64,000 nucleotides of DNA from Cohnella faecalis (GTDB taxonomy: Bacteria; Bacillota; Bacilli; Paenibacillales; Paenibacillaceae), in the NCBI RefSeq assembly GCF_003570905.1, contig NZ_QXJM01000040.1:496001-560000 (forward strand). The letters are read 5' to 3'. Position numbers and translations under genes: made by a program. The notes under the pieces were generated by a model, which saw nothing but the letters and a program-made list of their open reading frames with translations, was not told the DNA's origin and did no database searches. Shown here one piece after another: positions 55,207 through 64,000 of the stretch; within the stretch, counting starts at the first letter, position 1, and every line of letters starts with the position of its first letter.

Positions 55207-55237
55207 AAAAAGACACCCTCCTAAGAAGGTGTCTTTT
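55207..55237 (-). terminator. rrn operon terminator
   Basis: AAAAGACACC / GGTGTCTTTT hairpin just downstream of 5S, T-rich. Confidence 0.9.
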
Positions 55238-55241
55238 CGTT

Positions 55242-55360
55242 TGCCTGGCGACGTCCTACTCTCCCAGGACCCTGCGGTCCAAGTACCATTGGCGCTGGAG
55301 GGCTTAACGGTCGTGTTCGGGATGGGTACGCGTGGAACCCCTCCGCAATCATCACCAGAC
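55242..55360 (-). rRNA. 5S ribosomal RNA
   Basis: Minus-strand sequence starts GTCTGGTGATGATTGCGGAG and ends GGACGTCGCCAGGC; about 118 nt, with matching ends. Third gene of the rrn operon. Confidence 0.97.
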
Positions 55361-55511
55361 CGATCGTGCGACGAAGTCGTCACGAGCCGCATGGCTGCAG
55401 GCTGTATAGCTGTGCTATACGTTGCAGTCGTGCGTTGTTTCAAGGCTTGCGCCCTGAAAACCGGATGCGAAAACGAAATGAGCGATTAACATCGTCTTAC
55501 CTGTGTTTGTT

Positions 55512-58439
<2,928 letters not shown>

Positions 58440-58688
58440 TGTTGCAACTGTTAGCGTTAGCCAAAGGCTAATGCTCCGTTGTCAACTTCTTGATTCACAA
58501 CTTCCGTTGCAAACCAACAGCAAGTAAGGCGAATGATGTCTTTCGCGCATTTCGTTTTCGCTATCCGGTTTTCAAGGTACAAGATGATACCTAATTGAAG
58601 GAATTGATCCTTCAAAACTGAACTCGAGCGCAATACGGATTGCCACCTCGCTGACGCGAGCTGTGGACTTTGTTAGCCCTTGCGGGCT

Positions 58689-60247
<1,559 letters not shown>

Positions 60248-60433
60248 AAGTGTTACACTTTATTGAAGAACCTCGATGGCTCTTTCAAAGCTGGTCTTAC
60301 TTTTTGGTCCTTCCGACTCGGCCTAAGCCTTGTCTTCAGGGATCCGTATTACGCTCGATGTTCAGTTTTCAAGGAGCAATCGCTTGGCTTCTCAGCCTCG
60401 CTTTTTTTCGTATCGCTCAGCGGCGACTTAAAT

Positions 60434-60462
60434 AATATATCACGCTCAGATATCGAATGCAA
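60434..60462 (-). promoter_or_regulatory. rrn promoter
   Basis: Minus strand TTGCAT (60462-60457), 17-bp spacer, TATATT (60439-60434), about 190 bp upstream of 16S. Other promoters in the leader are possible. Confidence 0.7.
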
Positions 60463-60601
60463 CTGTTTTTTTAACTTATTTTGAATTCTTTTTTCTAGCC
60501 GCTTACTATACCCTATTGACCGCCCGTCCGCACTAGTACACAAAGAAGAAATCTGTGAGTATGTCGACTTGTAACGAAAGTAGTTAAAGGAATTCCTATA
60601 G

Positions 60602-60647
60602 AAAAGAAAAGACCGAATCAAGCGCTATGACCCGCCTGATTCGGTCT
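60602..60647 (-). terminator. terminator of the HD-GYP gene
   Basis: GACCGAATCA / TGATTCGGTC stem followed by TTTTCTTTTC. Confidence 0.9.
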
Positions 60648-60660
60648 AAAGATATGCCTC

Positions 60661-61740
60661 TTAATTCGAAGTAAATACTTCGCAGATAAACAACTTTCGG
60701 TCTTGAGCCAAATTCACGATCTGTCCGTGAATCGACACCATCGGCCTCGTCGGATGATTCCGATCGCTAAAGACGATCTCGCCCAAACGACCGTCGTTCA
60801 GCCTAACGAACAATCCGTTATGGAACTGGGTCGTCCTCTCGATGAAAGTCTGCACGTATACCGGATCCAATTTTCCAAAAGAACCGGCATGCAGCTCTTC
60901 GAGTACGAGATAAGGCGACTCGGCTTTTCGATAGTGACGGTTGGACGTCATAGCGTGATACATATCGGCGATGGCGACGATTTTGGCGTAGGGGTGAATC
61001 TTATCGCCCTTAAGCTTCATCGGATAGCCGCTGCCGTCGATCCGCTCGTGATGCTGAAGCGCCGATAGCCAGATGCCTTGATTGAGAGAAGTTACGTTCT
61101 CAAGCAGTCGGAAGCCGTGAAGGGTATGCTGCCTCATTTCAAGCATCTCGTCGTTGGTCAAACGAGACGGCTTGTGCAGAACTGCGGAATCGACCTTGGT
61201 ATTGCCGATGTCGTGAAGCAAGCCGGCCATAGCAATCGGAAACAAGTCCTTCTCCGGGAACTTGTTCCACTTGGCAAGCGTGTAGGAAGTCATCGCGCAC
61301 AACACGCTATTCCGAATGAGGACGTCCGTCTTTCCTTCCGATGGCGGAAGGTAGAAGGTCAGTATATTATACTCGTCTATTCGGCTGAGCAGAGCGCTGA
61401 GCCCGTTGCGCACGTCCAGGACCGGGATTTTCAAGCCGGACTGGACCATGGAGAACACTCGTTTCAGCAACAGCTCCATATGAACGAATTGTTGCTGAAG
61501 CGGAGTCTGCTTGATGTCCGAAGCGTTCGCTGCAAGCTCGTCCGCAGGCAGGTCCATTTCGTTCTCATCCAGACCGCTCCGTGATACCTCCACGCTAGCG
61601 ATGAGGTACGCTTGCAAGATTTCCAGATCGCGCTCGGACAGCGCCCTTCCTTTTTGCAGAAGGATGCTGCCCAAAGCCGTTTGAACATCGCTCCCAAGCC
61701 GATCTCCGGCCTGAACCTGGGAAGTGGGGATGATTGGCAT
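60661..61740 (-). CDS. HD-GYP domain cyclic-di-nucleotide phosphodiesterase
   Basis: 359 aa. C-terminal HD-GYP domain (about 150-320) with LLHDIGNTKVDSAVL, LQHHERIDGSGYP (HHExxDGxGYP) and IVAIADMYHAMTSNR. The metal and GYP residues are intact, suggesting active hydrolysis of cyclic-di-GMP or a related molecule. The N-terminal 120 residues have no recognised sensor. ATG 61740. Placed between gyrA and rrn, ten bases after gyrA, so co-transcribed. Confidence 0.92.
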   Translation of the reverse strand: MPIIPTSQVQAGDRLGSDVQTALGSILLQKGRALSERDLEILQAYLIASVEVSRSGLDENEMDLPADELAANASDIKQTPLQQQFVHMELLLKRVFSMVQSGLKIPVLDVRNGLSALLSRIDEYNILTFYLPPSEGKTDVLIRNSVLCAMTSYTLAKWNKFPEKDLFPIAMAGLLHDIGNTKVDSAVLHKPSRLTNDEMLEMRQHTLHGFRLLENVTSLNQGIWLSALQHHERIDGSGYPMKLKGDKIHPYAKIVAIADMYHAMTSNRHYRKAESPYLVLEELHAGSFGKLDPVYVQTFIERTTQFHNGLFVRLNDGRLGEIVFSDRNHPTRPMVSIHGQIVNLAQDRKLFICEVFTSN

Positions 61741-61750
61741 GCTATCCCTC

Positions 61751-64000
61751 CTATTCCGTCTCTCCTTCGATGCTGTCTTCCGATTCGTCTTGGTCGTCGT
61801 CTTCGCTGCGAGGCGCGCGAGTGACCGTTGCCACGGCATCCTCGTCGCGAATATTAATGAGCTTCACGCCTTGCGTGATACGTCCCATCGAGTTAATGCC
61901 GGACATGCTTGTCCGAATAAGCGTTCCGGAGGTCGTCATAATCATCAAATCCTCATCGTCATGAACGACCTTCAGGCTGACGATATCGCCGTTCTTCTCC
62001 GTCACGTTCAACGTCTTAATGCCTTTGCCGCCGCGCGTTTGGATGCGGTATTCGGTCATCGGAGTCCGCTTGCCGTAGCCTTTGGCGGTTACGATCAGCA
62101 CATCCTCGTTCGGTTCGACGACGTCCATATCGATAACGTTATCGTCATCGTCAAGCTGAATGCCCTTGACGCCCGTAGCGGAACGTCCCATCGAGCGGAC
62201 ATCCTTCTCAGGGAAACGAATGGACATCCCTTGACGCGTTCCCATAATGATCTCTTGCTCGCCGTCCGTCAGCTTAACTCCGATCAGATCGTCGTCTTCG
62301 CGCAAGGAAATGGCGATCAGACCGACTCTTCGGATGTTGGAATAATCGTCGAGCGGCGTTTTCTTCACAATCCCGTTACGGGTAGCGAAGAACAAGTATT
62401 TGTTCGGCTCGAACGCTTCGACCGGAATGACCGCGTTGATCGTCTCTCCCTGTTCGATCTGAATCAGGTTAATGATCGGCGTTCCCTTGGCCGTACGGCT
62501 AAGATCCGGAATTTCGTAAGCCTTCAGACGGAACACGCGGCCTTTGTTCGTAAAGAACAACAAGTAATGGTGCGTATTGGAAATGAATAGGTTCTCGACG
62601 AAATCCTCGTCCTTCGTTCCCATTCCCGTTACGCCCCGTCCGCCCCTCTTCTGGCTGCGATACGTCGAAACCGGAAGACGCTTGATATAACCGGAATGGC
62701 TCATCGTAATAACGACGTCATCGCGCGGTATCAAGTCTTCGTCCAGAATCTCTTCGTCGCTATGCGTAATTTCCGTACGTCTCTCGTCTCCGAACTTGAG
62801 CTTGATCTCTTCGAGCTCGTCGTAAATGATGTCCAGCACGAGCGCCTCATCTCCGAGAATCGCTTTGTATTCGGCGATCTTCTGCATCAACTCGGCATAT
62901 TCCTGCTCGATCTTGTCGCGTTCCAGTCCGGTCAGACGCTGAAGCCGCATATCAAGAATGGCTTGCGCTTGATCATGCGACAGACCGAATCGGGTAATCA
63001 AGCCTTCGCGGGCAATTTCAGCGGTTTGGGATGCGCGGATCAAGGCGATAACCTCGTCCAGATGATCAAGCGCGATCCGCAACCCTTGCAGGATATGCGC
63101 GCGCGCTTCGGCTTTCTTCAGATCGAACTCGGTCCGTCTGCGGATAACTTCGATCTGATGCTCGATGTAGTAATACAACGCATCGCGCAAGTTAAGCAGC
63201 TTTGGCTCCTTGTTCACGATCGCAAGCATGTTAACGCCGAACGTGGATTGCATCGCTGTTTGTTTGTATAGATTGTTCAGCACAACGCTCGGATTGGCAT
63301 CGCGCCGAAGCTCGATGACGACCCGCATTCCGTTGCGGTCGGATTCATCGCGCAGGTCGGTAATGCCTTCAAGCTTCTTATCCCGAACGAGCTCGGCGAT
63401 CTTCTCGACAAGCCGGGCTTTGATTACTTGGTAAGGAAGCTCGTGAACGATAATCCGGGCTTTGCCGCCAACCTCTTCGATCTCGGCGCGGGCTCTCATC
63501 GTGACGGAGCCTCGACCTGTCGTGTAAGCTTGACGAATTCCTTGGCGACCGAGTATGAGGCCGGCCGTCGGAAAATCCGGACCCGAAATAAACTCCATCA
63601 AATCGGCAGCGGTCAATTCCGGGTTGCGAATCAGCGCCTGCGTGCCGTTAATGACTTCGCGCAAATTATGCGGCGGGATATTCGTCGCCATCCCAACGGC
63701 AATACCGGTATTGCCGTTAACAAGTAAATTCGGATATCGAGCCGGAAGTACGGACGGCTCTTGCTCTTCGCCGTCGTAGTTCGGAATAAAATCGACGGTT
63801 TCCTTGTTGATGTCCCGCAGCATCTCCAATGCGATCTTGGACATCCGCGCTTCGGTATATCGCATAGCGGCAGCAAAATCGCCGTCGATCGAGCCAAAGT
63901 TGCCATGACCGTCGACAAGCATGTAACGAAGCGAGAAGTCTTGCGCCATCCGCACCATGGCTTCATAAATCGATGAATCCCCGTGAGGATGGTATTTGCC
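61751..64000 (-). CDS. gyrA: DNA gyrase subunit A (partial, N-terminus beyond window)
   Basis: At least 749 residues; about the first 75 are outside. The visible part begins [18 protein letters not shown], with Ser and Glu at the quinolone-resistance positions 84 and 88, i.e. wild-type. Catalytic Tyr in [10 protein letters not shown]; GyrA box near [11 protein letters not shown]-terminal beta-pinwheel blades follow; acidic tail. Introduces negative supercoils with GyrB. Marks closeness to oriC. Confidence 0.98.
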   Translation of the reverse strand, partial: GKYHPHGDSSIYEAMVRMAQDFSLRYMLVDGHGNFGSIDGDFAAAMRYTEARMSKIALEMLRDINKETVDFIPNYDGEEQEPSVLPARYPNLLVNGNTGIAVGMATNIPPHNLREVINGTQALIRNPELTAADLMEFISGPDFPTAGLILGRQGIRQAYTTGRGSVTMRARAEIEEVGGKARIIVHELPYQVIKARLVEKIAELVRDKKLEGITDLRDESDRNGMRVVIELRRDANPSVVLNNLYKQTAMQSTFGVNMLAIVNKEPKLLNLRDALYYYIEHQIEVIRRRTEFDLKKAEARAHILQGLRIALDHLDEVIALIRASQTAEIAREGLITRFGLSHDQAQAILDMRLQRLTGLERDKIEQEYAELMQKIAEYKAILGDEALVLDIIYDELEEIKLKFGDERRTEITHSDEEILDEDLIPRDDVVITMSHSGYIKRLPVSTYRSQKRGGRGVTGMGTKDEDFVENLFISNTHHYLLFFTNKGRVFRLKAYEIPDLSRTAKGTPIINLIQIEQGETINAVIPVEAFEPNKYLFFATRNGIVKKTPLDDYSNIRRVGLIAISLREDDDLIGVKLTDGEQEIIMGTRQGMSIRFPEKDVRSMGRSATGVKGIQLDDDDNVIDMDVVEPNEDVLIVTAKGYGKRTPMTEYRIQTRGGKGIKTLNVTEKNGDIVSLKVVHDDEDLMIMTTSGTLIRTSMSGINSMGRITQGVKLINIRDEDAVATVTRAPRSEDDDQDESEDSIEGETE

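Overview
The window looks like a replication-origin-proximal piece of an endospore-forming, moderately high-GC Firmicute of the Paenibacillaceae (Paenibacillus/Cohnella-like). The evidence is the gene order, which follows the classic Bacillus subtilis block from gyrA and rrn through csfB, yaaO, tmk, yaaQ, yaaR, holB, ricT, yabA, yabB, rsmI, abrB, tatD, yabE, rnmV, rsmA, yabG, veg, sspF, ispE, purR, ridA, spoVG, glmU, prs, ctc, pth, fin, mfd, spoVT, yabM, mazG, hup and rqcP. Almost all genes are on the minus strand, so replication probably runs right to left, with oriC beyond the gyrA end.

Layout from right to left: partial gyrA and an HD-GYP gene (60.6-64 kb); a 16S-23S-5S rRNA operon without spacer tRNAs (55.2-60.3 kb); a 51-bp minisatellite (54.9-55.2 kb); csfB to rsmI (45-54 kb), covering sigma-G inhibition, a lysine/arginine-type decarboxylase, thymidylate kinase, the cyclic-di-AMP receptor DarA, clamp loader delta-prime, RicT, YabA and two methyltransferases; abrB and an HD hydrolase; tatD, then yabE behind a ydaO-type cyclic-di-AMP riboswitch; then the sporulation, purine and cell-wall block down to mfd (22.8-42 kb).

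Between the prsA-like foldase gene and spoVT, adjacent or nearly so in relatives, lies a roughly 14-kb accessory island (8.6-22.7 kb). It holds urtABCDE urea-type transport genes, a second ABC transporter behind a guanidine-I (ykkC) riboswitch, two DUF4183 genes, a minisatellite split by a complete IS3-family element, and metNIQ with a frameshifted metQ. Both nitrogen transporters have a 17-bp site matching the TnrA/GlnR consensus at a good sigma-A promoter, so the island reads as a nitrogen-limitation unit for scavenging guanidine and urea. After rqcP the conserved order breaks (yabP, yabQ and divIC do not follow) and a carbohydrate deacetylase, a lactonase and another minisatellite complete the left end.

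Two features are not explained by ordinary annotation. Four tandem arrays at about 0-0.5, 11.3/12.6-13.0, 22.6 and 54.9 kb all have a 50-52 bp period; two of them clearly share one sequence. A dispersed intergenic element of 210-250 bp rich in AACTGTA half-sites occurs three times in the same orientation, 16.4 and 16.3 kb apart. Four genes (an exported glycine-rich protein, metQ, rsmI, yaaO) are each split by what looks like loss of one base in a G/C run, which suggests consensus errors rather than decay.
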